A DNA stretch of 53,085 nucleotides from Betaproteobacteria bacterium (GTDB lineage Bacteria; Pseudomonadota; Gammaproteobacteria; Burkholderiales; SG8-39), in the NCBI GenBank assembly GCA_016868105.1, contig VGIA01000004.1, forward strand, positions 1 to 53,085, written 5' to 3'. Numbering within the stretch: position 1 is the stretch's first letter; each line of letters opens with the position of its first letter. Of the stretch, positions 33,341 to 41,980 are shown in pieces. Made by a program: the position numbers and the translations under genes. Below the pieces are notes generated by a model. That model saw nothing but the letters and a program-made list of their open reading frames with translations. It was not told the DNA's origin and did not search any database.

Positions 33341-34626
33341 CCGCGTCGCTGCTGGGCGGGTTGCTCGTCTTCAACGTGCTGAGCGGCGCGGTGCTGGGCG
33401 CCGCGCTAGGCCTCGCCGGACTGGCGATCCTGGAGTTTGGCGCCGGCGGCGCGCAGCGCCTGGGCGTTCAGGCGGTGTTCAACGTGCTGGGCGAGTTCAC
33501 GCTCACCGCGATTCCGCTGTTCATGCTGCTGGGCGAGGTGCTGGTGGCCAGCGGCCTGGCGCGTGGCGTGTACCAGGCGCTCTCGCCGCTGTTCGCGCGC
33601 CTGCGCGGCGGCCTGCTGCACACCAACATCGCGGTGTGCACGGTGTTCGGGGCGGTGAGCGGCTCGTCGATGTCGGTCTCGGCGGCCGTCGGCGCCGTGG
33701 CCTACCCCGAGCTGTCGCGGCGCGGCTACGAGCGGCGCTTGGTCGTCGGCTCGCTGGCAGGTGGCGGCACGCTGGGCCTCTTGATCCCGCCCAGCCTGTC
33801 GCTGCTGATTTATGGTGCGCTCACCGACACCTCGATCGGCAAGCTGTTCCTGGCCGGGGTCGTGCCCGGGTTGCTGATGGCGGCGCTCTTCATGCTCTAC
33901 ATCGAGTGGGCGACGCGCCGCCTGCCCGGGCTGGCGCCGCGCGTGGCGCCCGAGCCCTGGGGCCCGACGCTGCGCGCGGCGCTGTCGGTCTGGCCCATCG
34001 TGCTGCTCATCGTGGCCGTGCTGGGCAGCCTCTTTGCCGGGCTCGCCACGCCCACCGAGTCGGCGGCGGTGGGGGCGGCGGCGGCGGCCTTGCTCGGCTT
34101 CACCCGCGGCGAGCTGACGCTGCGCGGGCTGTTCAAGGCCTTCGGCGACTCGGCGCGCGCGTTTGCCGTGGTCGCGCTGGTGTTCATCGGCGCGGTGATC
34201 CTGGCGCAATCGATCAGCCTGCTGCAACTGCCGCAGAAGATGCTGGCGGCCATCGCCGAGATGGGCTTGTCGCCGGTGCTGCTGCTGGCGACGATCGTCG
34301 TCGTCTACCTGCTGCTGGGCATGGTGTTCGACGGCCTATCGATGATGGTGATGACGCTGCCCGTCGTGTTCCCGCTGCTCACCGGCGTGGGCTACGACGC
34401 GGTCTGGCTCGGCGTGGTGGTGACCATCCTGATCGAGATCGGCATGCTCACGCCGCCGGTGGGGATGAACCTCTTCGTGCTGGTCGGCATTGCGCGGGGC
34501 GAGGTCGATCTGCCCGCCGCCGCGCAGGGTGCGGTGCCGTTCTGGGCCTTGCTGCTGCTGGGCATGCTGCTGCTGACGCTGTTCCCGGCCATCGCCACCT
34601 GGCTGCCGTCGATCTCGATGGCCTGA
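33337..34626 (+). CDS. dctM: TRAP transporter large permease, DctM family
   Basis: This is the ion-coupled transport subunit of the TRAP system, 429 residues with about 12 helices. DctM family blocks are IPLFMLLGEVLVASGLARGVYQALSPLFARLRGGLLHTNI, CTVFGAVSGSSMSVSAAVG, PPSLSLLIYGALTDTSIGKLFLAGVVPGLLM and LLGMVFDGLSMMVMTLPVVFPLL. The end is the usual GVVVTILIEIGMLTPPVGMNLFVLVGIA. The chosen ATG overlaps the dctQ stop (ATGA). Seventeen bases separate it from the M24 peptidase gene. Confidence 0.95.
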   Translation: MTASLLGGLLVFNVLSGAVLGAALGLAGLAILEFGAGGAQRLGVQAVFNVLGEFTLTAIPLFMLLGEVLVASGLARGVYQALSPLFARLRGGLLHTNIAVCTVFGAVSGSSMSVSAAVGAVAYPELSRRGYERRLVVGSLAGGGTLGLLIPPSLSLLIYGALTDTSIGKLFLAGVVPGLLMAALFMLYIEWATRRLPGLAPRVAPEPWGPTLRAALSVWPIVLLIVAVLGSLFAGLATPTESAAVGAAAAALLGFTRGELTLRGLFKAFGDSARAFAVVALVFIGAVILAQSISLLQLPQKMLAAIAEMGLSPVLLLATIVVVYLLLGMVFDGLSMMVMTLPVVFPLLTGVGYDAVWLGVVVTILIEIGMLTPPVGMNLFVLVGIARGEVDLPAAAQGAVPFWALLLLGMLLLTLFPAIATWLPSISMA

Positions 34627-34642
34627 CCAAGGGACCCCCACC

Positions 34643-35896
34643 ATGACGCCGCTGCTGCGCGAACGCGCCGAGCGCCTGATGCGCGAAGCCGACCTGGACG
34701 CGCTGGTGCTGGCCAAGCCCGAGAACTTCCAGTGGGCGACGGGCGCCTTCGGCGGGGTTGCGACCTTCTTTCGTAGGGCCGGCGCGGCGCTGGCGCTGGT
34801 GCCGCAGTCGGCTACCCAGCCGCTAGGCGCCGTGATCGCGCCGCTCTTCGCCGACGCCTTGCGCACGCGCATCGGCGCCGAGCGGGTGCGCACGCATGTC
34901 GACTGGATCGAAGCGGTGGACATCCGCGCCACGGCTGACGACAGCGACGACGCAGCGCAGGCGGTCGAGCGCGCCTGGTCGCGCCAGGGCCGGTCGCGCG
35001 ATTTCACGCGACCGGCCGCATTCGACGCCCGGGCCGCCTTCCAGGCGCTGGGCGAATTGCTGGCGCAGGACGGCCTGGGTCGCGCGTGCATCGGCCTCGA
35101 TCTGGACTTCTGGCCGGTGCTGGACCACGCCTGCCTGCGCCAGGTGCTGCCCGGCGTCGAGTGGGTGGACGCAAGCGTGACCATCGGCCGCATCCGCGCC
35201 GTGAAGTCGGCCGACGAGATCGAGCGCCTGCGCCTGGCCGCGGCGGTGGCCGAGGACGGCATGCGCGCGGCCATCGCGCAGGTGCGCGAAGGCGCCAGCC
35301 GCGAAGCCATCGCCGCGGCCTGGTCGACCGGCGTGGCCGCGGGCGCAACGGCGCGCGGAGCCCGCATCAAGGGACAGTGGGAGTACATCAGCGTCGGGCC
35401 GCTGCCCTGGCAGAGCGCGGGCGTGGTGGCGCGGCGTGGCGACGTGGTGAAGTTCGATGTGGGTTGCCTGATCGACGGCTACAGCTCGGACTGCGGCCGC
35501 ACCTTCAGCGTCGGCCCGGCGCGGCCCCGCGCGCGCCAGATCATGGCCGCGTTGCACGAAGCCTTCGAACGCGCTCTGGAGGTCCTCAGGCCCGGCTTCC
35601 CGCTGCGCGCGGTGCACGAGCAAGCGACGCAGGCCATGCGTCGCCACGGCTTCGAGCGCTTCGCGCGCGGGCATTTCGGCCACAGCCTGGGCCTGGACAC
35701 CTTCTGCGAAGTGCCGCCCTTCATCGCGGCGCAGGCCGACGATCCGATTGAGGCCGGCATGGTGCTGTCGTTCGAGACGCCCTTTTACGTCGACGGCGAG
35801 GGCGGCTTCATCATCGAGGACCAATTCACGATCACCGCGGACGGCGCGCAGGCGGCGTGGACGCTGCCGCGCGGCCTGCTCGAGCTGCCGGTGTAG
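34643..35896 (+). CDS. M24 family metallopeptidase (Xaa-Pro dipeptidase / creatinase fold)
   Basis: This is a 417-residue cytoplasmic enzyme of the pita-bread fold. The N-terminal creatinase-like domain is at about 1-185, and the catalytic domain carries all five metal ligands: Asp272 (KFDVG), Asp283 (SDCGRT), His347 (GHFGHSLGLD), Glu378 (LSFETPFY) and Glu392 (IIEDQF). It is the last gene of the TRAP operon and starts 17 bases after dctM. Such pairs suggest that the imported compound is an amide, a proline-containing dipeptide, or a compound like ectoine or creatine that is hydrolysed after uptake. The exact substrate cannot be read from sequence. Confidence 0.88.
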   Translation: MTPLLRERAERLMREADLDALVLAKPENFQWATGAFGGVATFFRRAGAALALVPQSATQPLGAVIAPLFADALRTRIGAERVRTHVDWIEAVDIRATADDSDDAAQAVERAWSRQGRSRDFTRPAAFDARAAFQALGELLAQDGLGRACIGLDLDFWPVLDHACLRQVLPGVEWVDASVTIGRIRAVKSADEIERLRLAAAVAEDGMRAAIAQVREGASREAIAAAWSTGVAAGATARGARIKGQWEYISVGPLPWQSAGVVARRGDVVKFDVGCLIDGYSSDCGRTFSVGPARPRARQIMAALHEAFERALEVLRPGFPLRAVHEQATQAMRRHGFERFARGHFGHSLGLDTFCEVPPFIAAQADDPIEAGMVLSFETPFYVDGEGGFIIEDQFTITADGAQAAWTLPRGLLELPV

Positions 35897-36291
35897 CGCG
35901 CGGCGCTCAGGGCCTGGCCGGTCGGCGCGCCCGCCGGCGGTGGCCGGACCTAGGTTGCTGAGCGGCCGCTAGTGCCACAATTGGTCAAGCACTTGGGTTT
36001 GGAGCTGTCGAACAAGGGGCTGTATGGCAAATGAGAAGTGGAGGCGAACGGGCGCCTCGTGCTGCGCGGCGCACCCGGCCCGAGGCGCCCAGTTCCGGCA
36101 GGTGCCGGCGCACGCACTGCCACAACGGGCTTGCGCGCGGCCTGCGGGCACGATAGATCGCGGGGCGAGCGGCATCGATGCGCAGACCAACGCTCCGCGC
36201 ATCCTGGTAGATGGATTCACGGCCCTGCCCGACGACATGGCGATCCGCCGGTCAACGCGGATGGGCGGCACCGGCGTTGAAGCATCGAGGG
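35897..36291 (-). mobile_element. 395-base gap with a possible IS91-type transposase N-terminal scrap
   Basis: No intact gene is present. On the minus strand, at about 36040-36160, one frame reads YRARRPRASPLWQCVRRHL then PELGASGRVRRAARGA before a stop at 35985. The YRxRxPxASPLWQC pattern resembles the N-terminal zinc-binding region of IS91-type transposases. There is no start, no catalytic Tyr domain and no terminal repeat. It lies exactly at the right border of the TRAP segment, consistent with mobile-element activity. The family match is from motif memory and is weak. Confidence 0.35.
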
Positions 36292-37176
36292 CTACGCCAC
36301 GCCGTGCTTCTTGAACCAGGCCAGCATCCGCTTCCAGCCGTCCTCGGCCGCCTGCTGGCGGTAGCTCGGCCGGTAGTCGGCGTGGAAGGCGTGCGGCATG
36401 CCCTCGTAGACGTGGATCGGGTTGCGCTTGTCCTTGCCGAAGGCGAGCAGGCCGGCGCGCATGCGCTCGACGTGCGCCATCGGAATGCCCTGGTCGGCGC
36501 CGCCGTACAGGCCCAGCACCGGCGGCATGATCTTGTCGGTGACATCCAGCGGCCCCTGCGGCATCGCGGTGCCGATCGGCATCAGCGAGCCGTACCAGGC
36601 CACCGCCGCCTTGATTTTCTTCTGGTGCGCGGAGTACATCCAGACCATGCGGCCGCCGCGGCAGTGGCCGGTGAGGCCCAGCTTCGCGGCGTTGGCGCGC
36701 TTGTGCTTCCCGGTCCAGTCCACCACCGCGTCCAGGTCGGCGAAGGCCTGCTGGTCGGTGAGTTGGTTGGCCAGCCCAATCACCTGTTTGATCTCGGTCA
36801 TCTTCGCCAGGTCGCCCAGGCGGAAGAACGGATCCAGCGAGACGCCGAAGTAGCCCGCGTGCGCCAGGCGCCGGCACATGTCCTTCTGGTACTCGTGCAG
36901 GCCGAAGATCTCCGGCACCACGAGCACCACCGGCCGCTTGCCGCCGCCCCTTTTCACCGCGTAGTAGGCCGGGATGTCGCCCACCTTGGTGTCGCCGCCC
37001 TCCAGCCCGTCCATCGGGGTCTTGATGGCCTGGCCGGGCACCGGCTCGGCGGTGACGGCCAAGCCCGCGGCGATCGCGGCGGCGATGAAGCCGCGGCGGT
37101 TGACCGGGGTGTCGGGGACGAGGCTGTTGAAATGATCGTCCTGCCACAGCCGTTGCGGGGGGAAATCTTTCAGCAT
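36292..37176 (-). CDS. Dienelactone hydrolase family protein with Tat signal
   Basis: This 294-residue alpha/beta-hydrolase has the dienelactone-hydrolase triad: Cys172 in the elbow GHCRGG, Asp228 in YGGADQ and His262 in EGMPHAFH. The N-terminus holds a twin-arginine signal (VNRRGFIAAAIAAGLAV, Arg27-Arg28), which implies folded export to the periplasm. DLHs open lactone rings in chlorocatechol breakdown, but many relatives act on other esters. The ATG at 37174-37176 is chosen because the Tat motif then lies at the usual distance. It is divergent from the AhpD-like gene, whose start lies 81 bases away. Confidence 0.88.
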   Translation of the reverse strand: MLKDFPPQRLWQDDHFNSLVPDTPVNRRGFIAAAIAAGLAVTAEPVPGQAIKTPMDGLEGGDTKVGDIPAYYAVKRGGGKRPVVLVVPEIFGLHEYQKDMCRRLAHAGYFGVSLDPFFRLGDLAKMTEIKQVIGLANQLTDQQAFADLDAVVDWTGKHKRANAAKLGLTGHCRGGRMVWMYSAHQKKIKAAVAWYGSLMPIGTAMPQGPLDVTDKIMPPVLGLYGGADQGIPMAHVERMRAGLLAFGKDKRNPIHVYEGMPHAFHADYRPSYRQQAAEDGWKRMLAWFKKHGVA

Positions 37177-37256
37177 GGTCGGATCTCGGGCCAGGGTTGT
37201 TGGGGCGGTGGATAGAATACGCATTCCGCTGCCCATTATTCCGCCGGGACCCTTGA

Positions 37257-37853
37257 ATGAGCGCAACAGCCATCAGCCGTTTCCCGGTCCCGGACCTGAA
37301 GGACCTGCCGCCGGATATCCGCCAGCGCATCGAAGCGGTGCAGCAGAAGGCGGGGTTCGTCCCCAACGTGTTCCTGGCGCTGGCGCACCGCCCGGCCGAA
37401 TGGCGGGCGTTCGTCGCCTACCACGACGCGCTGATGGAGAAGGATCCCGGCCCCGGCGTCACGCTCACCCGCGCCGAGCGCGAAATGATCGTGGTCGCCA
37501 CCTCGGGGGCCAACCAGTGCCAGTACTGCGTGGTGGCGCACGGCGCCATCCTGCGCGTCCGGGCGAAGAATCCCCTGATCGCCGACCAGGTCGCGATCAA
37601 CCACCGCAAGGCGGACCTGGAGCCGCGCCAGCGCGCCATGCTCGACTTCGCGCTGCGGGTGGCGCTGGAATCCCACACCGTCGAAGAGGATTCGCTGCGG
37701 GCGCTGCAGGCCTACGGCTTCACCCGGGATGACGCCTGGGACATCGCCTCCATTGCCGCGTTCTTCGCCATGTCCAACCGGCTCGCCAATGCGGCGAGCA
37801 TGCGGCCGAACGACGAGTTCTACCTGATGGGGCGGGTGCCGAAGGCGAAGTAG
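37257..37853 (+). CDS. Carboxymuconolactone decarboxylase / AhpD-like peroxidase-related protein
   Basis: This 198-residue helical protein of the CMD family has the redox motif NQCQYCVVAHG (Cys88, Cys91, His95) of the AhpD-like branch, preceded by LTRAEREMIVVATSGAN. The C-terminal half has RQRAMLDFALRVAL...LRALQAYGFTRDDAWDIASIAAFFAMSNRLAN, as in uncharacterised peroxidase-related enzymes (TIGR01926-like). It probably has weak alkylhydroperoxidase activity or a redox-partner role. Its last 34 bases overlap the 3' end of the TPR gene on the other strand. Confidence 0.9.
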   Translation: MSATAISRFPVPDLKDLPPDIRQRIEAVQQKAGFVPNVFLALAHRPAEWRAFVAYHDALMEKDPGPGVTLTRAEREMIVVATSGANQCQYCVVAHGAILRVRAKNPLIADQVAINHRKADLEPRQRAMLDFALRVALESHTVEEDSLRALQAYGFTRDDAWDIASIAAFFAMSNRLANAASMRPNDEFYLMGRVPKAK

Positions 37854-39094
37854 GGCGGGACCGCCCGATTGCGCGCGCCGAGCAGGTCGCGCGCGAGCGC
37901 ATCGTTTCCGGACCGCCGCGCGGCATCCACCAGCAGCAGCGTGAACAGGTCGCGCTGCGCGTGGCTGCCGCCGATGCGCCACAGCTCGCCCAGCACCGGT
38001 TGCAGCAGCCGCACCACCCGCGCATGGCCCCCTGAGCGCCAGGCGACGACGGCATCGCACAGCGCGCGCCCGACCGTGTCGTTGACGCGCGCGGTGGCGC
38101 CGCGCGCCTCTCCCCGCGGCGGCGCGCCGGTGGCGAGCGCATAGTGCGCGTCGACGAAAGCGAGGATTCCGCCGCCGGACTGCTCGCGCACCACCTCAGC
38201 CGCCGACCGCCAGCGATCGCCCACCTCCGCCCCGGCGAGTTCCAGCCGCGCGAGCATCGAGATGTCGTTGCACAAGGACAGGTTCTCGCTGGAACCCTCG
38301 GCCCAGACGCGCTCGTCGTAGAGCCGGAGGGCATCTTCGATCCGGCCTTCATCCCAGTGCATCAGCGCGAGGTGCCACCACAGGTGGTGGCGGAAGAAGT
38401 TGGTGCCCTCGCAGGCCGGCGCATGCTCCCCGATCCAGCGCACGCCCTCGGCGGCGCGGTCCTGCATCTCCATCACGTGTGCCACCGCGTGCACCGCCCA
38501 GGGATCGGCCGGGTTGAGTTCCGTGGCGCGGCGCCCCTGGCGCTCGGCGGCGGCGTAGTCGCCGGACTCCTCCAGCCCGAAGGCATGCAGCGCGAGCAGG
38601 TGGCCGTAGCCGGGCAAGCCCTCGTCCCAGTGCTCCAGCGCGCGCGCCGGCCCGTCGCGCACGTTGGCCGCGTCGCCGAGGTAGAAGTAGAGGTAGTTGG
38701 CGATCTTGAGCGCGAGATAGTCGCGGGGATGCTCGGCCAGAACGGCATCCAGAACGACCGCCGCGCGCTCCAGTTCGCCGTCGCACCAGGCGCCCAGGGC
38801 GGCGAGGTGCGCCTGCTCCCGCGGCGTCATCGGCGTCTTCGCCGCGATGGCGTGCGCCGCGCGCGCCGCCGGCACCAGGTGCGGCTGGCCCATGAGGTGC
38901 ATGAAGTAGCCCTGCAGGATGTTCGCCATCGGCATCGCCGGGTCGGCCTGCAGGGCGCGCTTGAGCGGGACGCCCGGCTCGCGCGAAAAGCCGACGTAGG
39001 CCCAGACCGCGTCGTCCAAGGCGCGCGCCGCCTCGCCGCCGGCGGCGGTGAGGGCGAGCCCTAGGCGGTCGCGATGGGCGGGCGCTGCCGCCAT
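37820..39094 (-). CDS. Tetratricopeptide-repeat protein, TTC38-like
   Basis: This 424-residue, all-helical protein has repeating 34-residue units such as HLLALHAFGLEESGDYAAAERQGRRATELNPADPWAVHAVAHVMEM and RHHLWWHLALMHWDEGRIEDALRLYDERV. The order of blocks (PMANILQGYFMHLMGQ, REQAHLAALGAWCDGELERAAVVLDAVLAEHPRDYLAL, HVMEMQ, FFRHHLWWHLAL) is that of the TTC38 family, which is conserved from bacteria to animals and has no established function. No signal peptide, so cytoplasmic. Its start overlaps the end of the amidase gene by 34 bases, so the two are probably co-transcribed. Confidence 0.85.
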   Translation of the reverse strand: MAAAPAHRDRLGLALTAAGGEAARALDDAVWAYVGFSREPGVPLKRALQADPAMPMANILQGYFMHLMGQPHLVPAARAAHAIAAKTPMTPREQAHLAALGAWCDGELERAAVVLDAVLAEHPRDYLALKIANYLYFYLGDAANVRDGPARALEHWDEGLPGYGHLLALHAFGLEESGDYAAAERQGRRATELNPADPWAVHAVAHVMEMQDRAAEGVRWIGEHAPACEGTNFFRHHLWWHLALMHWDEGRIEDALRLYDERVWAEGSSENLSLCNDISMLARLELAGAEVGDRWRSAAEVVREQSGGGILAFVDAHYALATGAPPRGEARGATARVNDTVGRALCDAVVAWRSGGHARVVRLLQPVLGELWRIGGSHAQRDLFTLLLVDAARRSGNDALARDLLGARNRAVPPYFAFGTRPIR

Positions 39095-40482
39095 GCGCCG
39101 GTTTCCTGCTCGAAGGCGTGCGCCAGCTGCAGCACGCCGAAATCGTCGCGGTAGCGGCCGACGATCTGCAGGCCCACCGGCAGCGGCGTTGCCTCGGAGG
39201 TGAAGCCGGCGGGCACCGAGATCGCCGGATGGCTGGTGATGGTGATGTAGTAGCAGCTCTTCATCCAGTCGAGGTAATTGGTCATCTTCGTCCCCGCGAT
39301 CTCCAGCGGGTAGTCCAGCTCGGTGGCGAAGGGCGGCAGCTGGTTCACCGGGCAGAGGAAGAACGCGTAGTCCTCCAGGAACACGCGCATGCGGTGGAAG
39401 AGGGCGCTCCTCAGGCTCTCGGCGCGCGCGATCTGCTCCGGCGCCAGCTTCCAGCCCTGCTCCACGTTCCAGATCACCGTGTCCTTCACCTCTGCCTTGC
39501 GCGACTTCACCAGCGGGCCGTAGTTCTGCACGAAGGAAAGCGCGCGCAGGGTCTCGAAGGCCTCGGTGGCGCCGGTGAACTCCGGGCAGGCCTCCTCAAC
39601 GATGCAGCCCAGGGACTTGAACACCGCCTTCTGTTTCTCCAGCACGGCGGTGACGCGCGGGTCCATCGGCAATCCGCCCAGGTCCGGGCTCCAGGCCACG
39701 CGGACCTTGCGAAAGCTGCGCTGCAGCGGTCGGTTGAAGACCGCACCCGGTTCTTGGATCGAGGTCGGCGCGCGGCCGTCGGGCCCGGCCATCGCCGAGA
39801 GCAGGAGCGCGGCATCCGACACCGTGCGGGCGATCGGGCCCAGCGCGGCGAGCGAGCTCCAGGCGTTGGGCGCCGGCCAGTGCGGCACGCGGCCCGGGGA
39901 GGGCCGGAAGCCGACCACGTTGCAGTAGTTGCCCGGGTTGCGCAGCGAGGCGGCGAGATCGCCGCCGTCGGCGAAGGGCAGCATGCCGCAGGCCACCGCG
40001 GCCGCGGCGCCGCCCGAGGAGCCGCCGGCGCTCTTGGTGAGATCGTAGGGATTGAGCGTGGCGCCGAACACGGTGTTGAAGGTGTGGCTGCCGGCGGCGA
40101 ATTCCGGCAGGTTGGTCTTGCCCAGCGTGATCGCGCCGGCGGCCGTCAGCCGCTCGACGATGACATGGTTTTCCTTCGGCACGTTGTTCCGGTAGACAGG
40201 CGAGCCCGAGGTGGTACGGATGCCCCGCGTGGGAACGTTGTCCTTGTAGGCGATCGGCAGGCCGGCGAGCGGGGGAACCGCCGCGCCCTTCCTCGCCAGC
40301 CGGCGGTCCAGAGCCTTCGCCGCCTTGAGCGCCTGCTCGGGCAGGAAGGTGACGATGGCGTTCACCTTCGGGTTGAGGCGCTGCACCTGGGCGATGAAGG
40401 CGCGCATCACCTCGGCCGCCGAGAGCTTGCGCGTGCGGATCAGGGCGGCGAGCCTGCGCGCCGGGAGGTAGGGGATGTCCAT
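39061..40482 (-). CDS. Amidase (amidase-signature family)
   Basis: This 473-residue hydrolase of amide bonds has the Lys-Ser-Ser triad: Lys80 (GLPIAYKDN), the cis-Ser in SAGGSSGGAAAAVA (Ser155/156) and the nucleophile Ser179 in DGGDLAASLRNP. The Leu-Ala-Ala before the nucleophile differs from the TGGSIR of GatA and fits the non-GatA amidases. The substrate is unknown. It lies upstream of the TPR gene, and its ATG sits only six bases after a TACACT -10 box, so the mRNA may be leaderless. Confidence 0.92.
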   Translation of the reverse strand: MDIPYLPARRLAALIRTRKLSAAEVMRAFIAQVQRLNPKVNAIVTFLPEQALKAAKALDRRLARKGAAVPPLAGLPIAYKDNVPTRGIRTTSGSPVYRNNVPKENHVIVERLTAAGAITLGKTNLPEFAAGSHTFNTVFGATLNPYDLTKSAGGSSGGAAAAVACGMLPFADGGDLAASLRNPGNYCNVVGFRPSPGRVPHWPAPNAWSSLAALGPIARTVSDAALLLSAMAGPDGRAPTSIQEPGAVFNRPLQRSFRKVRVAWSPDLGGLPMDPRVTAVLEKQKAVFKSLGCIVEEACPEFTGATEAFETLRALSFVQNYGPLVKSRKAEVKDTVIWNVEQGWKLAPEQIARAESLRSALFHRMRVFLEDYAFFLCPVNQLPPFATELDYPLEIAGTKMTNYLDWMKSCYYITITSHPAISVPAGFTSEATPLPVGLQIVGRYRDDFGVLQLAHAFEQETGAWRQRPPIATA

Positions 40483-40488
40483 GGCGCG

Positions 40489-40494
40489 AGTGTA
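40489..40494 (-). promoter_or_regulatory. -10 box TACACT six bases before the amidase ATG
   Basis: GGCTACACTCG on the minus strand places the -10 hexamer at 40494-40489. Only GGCGCG-complement bases (six) separate it from the ATG at 40482-40480. Transcription would start at about the A of the ATG. No convincing -35 hexamer is seen. Confidence 0.35.
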
Positions 40495-40504
40495 GCCCGG
40501 CTGG

Positions 40505-41980
40505 CTACATCAGGACGATGTCGTACTGCTCCTGGGTGTAGGAGGTTTCCACCTGCATCGACACCGGCCGGCCGATGAAGTCGGTGAGCATCGCGAGCGC
40601 GCCGGACTCCTCCTCCATGAACAGGTCGCACACCGGCTGCGCGGCGAGCACCCGCAGTTCCTTGGCCGGAAAGGCGCGCGCCTCGCGCAGCACCTCGCGC
40701 AGGATCTCGTAGCACACGGTGCGCGCGGTCTTCAGCTCGCCGCGGCCGCCGCAGACCGGGCAGGGCTCGCACAGCACGTGGGCGAGCGACTCGCGGCTGC
40801 GCTTTCGGGTCACCTCCACCAGCCCAAGCGTGGTGAAGCCGCTGACCGTCATCCGGGTGCGGTCGCGGGCGAGCGCGCGCTTGAACTCCTCCAGCACCGC
40901 CACCCGGTGCTCCGCTGATCCCATGTCGATGAAGTCGACGACGATGATGCCGCCCAGGTTGCGCAGCCGCAGCTGGCGCGCGATCGCCTGCGCTGCCTCC
41001 AGGTTGGTCTTGAACACGGTGTCGTCGAGAGTGCGGCTGCCGATGAAGCCGCCGGTGTTGACGTCGATCGTGGTCATGGCCTCGGTCTGGTCGATCACCA
41101 GCGTGCCGCCCGATTTCAGGGCGACGCGGCGGGACAGGGCCTTCTCGATCTCGGGCTCGACGTTGTACAGCTCGAACAGCGGCCGCTCGCCGGTGTAGTG
41201 CTCCAGCTTGGCGAGCAGCGCGGGCATGTAGGCCTCGGCGAACGCGGCGAGCTTCTGGAAGTTCTCGCGCGAGTCCACGCGCACCACCTTGACCCCGTCG
41301 GTGGTCATGTCGCGCAGCACGCGCTGCGCGAGCGACAGGTCCTGGTAGAGCAGCGCGGCGGGCGCGGCGCCCAGCGAACGGGACTGGATGTCGCGCCACA
41401 GGCTGCGCAGGTAGGCGATGTCGGCGCGCAGGTCCTCGTCGCTCGCGCCCTCGGCGAGGGTGCGCAGGATGAAGCCGCCTTTTTCGTCCTCCGGCAGCAG
41501 CTTCTTCAGCCGGTCGCGCAGCTGCTGGCGCCCGGCCTCGTCCTCGATGCGCTGCGAAACGCCGATGTGTCCATCCTGCGGCAGGTGCACCAGCATCCGG
41601 CCGGCAAGCGAGATCTGGGTGGACAGGCGCGCGCCCTTGCTGCCGATGGGGTCCTTGGCCACCTGCACCAGCAGCGGCTGGCCCTCGGCCAGCATTGCCT
41701 CGATCGGTCTGGGCCCCGCCTCGCCGGGGGCGCGTTCCTGCGCCTGGCGGCGGTGCTCGAACAGGTCGGCCACGTGCAGGAACGCGGCGCGCTCCAGTCC
41801 GATCTCGACGAACGCCGACTGCATCCCGGGCAGCACCCGCGCCACCTTGCCCATGTAGATGTTGCCCACCAGGCCGCGGCTCGCGGTGCGCTCGACCAGC
41901 AGCTCCTGCACCTGGCCGGCGCCCAGCACCGCCACCCGGGTTTCCTGGGGGGTGACGTTAACGAGTATTTCTTCGTTCAC
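40505..41980 (-). CDS. rng: Ribonuclease G
   Basis: This endoribonuclease of the RNase E/G family processes the 5' end of 16S rRNA and some mRNAs. It has 491 residues, the length of RNase G without the RNase E C-terminal scaffold. The N-terminus MNEEILVNVTPQETRVAVLGAGQVQELLVER is typical. An S1-like domain follows (NIYMGKVARVLPGMQSAFVEIG), then the catalytic core TTIDVNTGGFIGSR (metal Asp) and IVVDFIDMGS. The zinc-link CEPCPVCGGRG is intact and needed for dimer formation. It overlaps maf by 23 bases on the minus strand. Confidence 0.96.
   Translation of the reverse strand: MNEEILVNVTPQETRVAVLGAGQVQELLVERTASRGLVGNIYMGKVARVLPGMQSAFVEIGLERAAFLHVADLFEHRRQAQERAPGEAGPRPIEAMLAEGQPLLVQVAKDPIGSKGARLSTQISLAGRMLVHLPQDGHIGVSQRIEDEAGRQQLRDRLKKLLPEDEKGGFILRTLAEGASDEDLRADIAYLRSLWRDIQSRSLGAAPAALLYQDLSLAQRVLRDMTTDGVKVVRVDSRENFQKLAAFAEAYMPALLAKLEHYTGERPLFELYNVEPEIEKALSRRVALKSGGTLVIDQTEAMTTIDVNTGGFIGSRTLDDTVFKTNLEAAQAIARQLRLRNLGGIIVVDFIDMGSAEHRVAVLEEFKRALARDRTRMTVSGFTTLGLVEVTRKRSRESLAHVLCEPCPVCGGRGELKTARTVCYEILREVLREARAFPAKELRVLAAQPVCDLFMEEESGALAMLTDFIGRPVSMQVETSYTQEQYDIVLM

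Noticed and set aside
23338-36291. Integrative island with att sites at tRNA-Arg
   Set aside because: No integrase and no second copy of the tRNA 3' end were found by eye, so attachment sites are not claimed. The segment is called foreign only on GC, broken genes and context.
36024-36314. Plus-strand 96-codon frame MANEKWRRTG... in the gap after the M24 peptidase
   Set aside because: No ribosome site or family resemblance; it overlaps the end of the dienelactone-hydrolase gene and the better transposase-like minus-strand reading.
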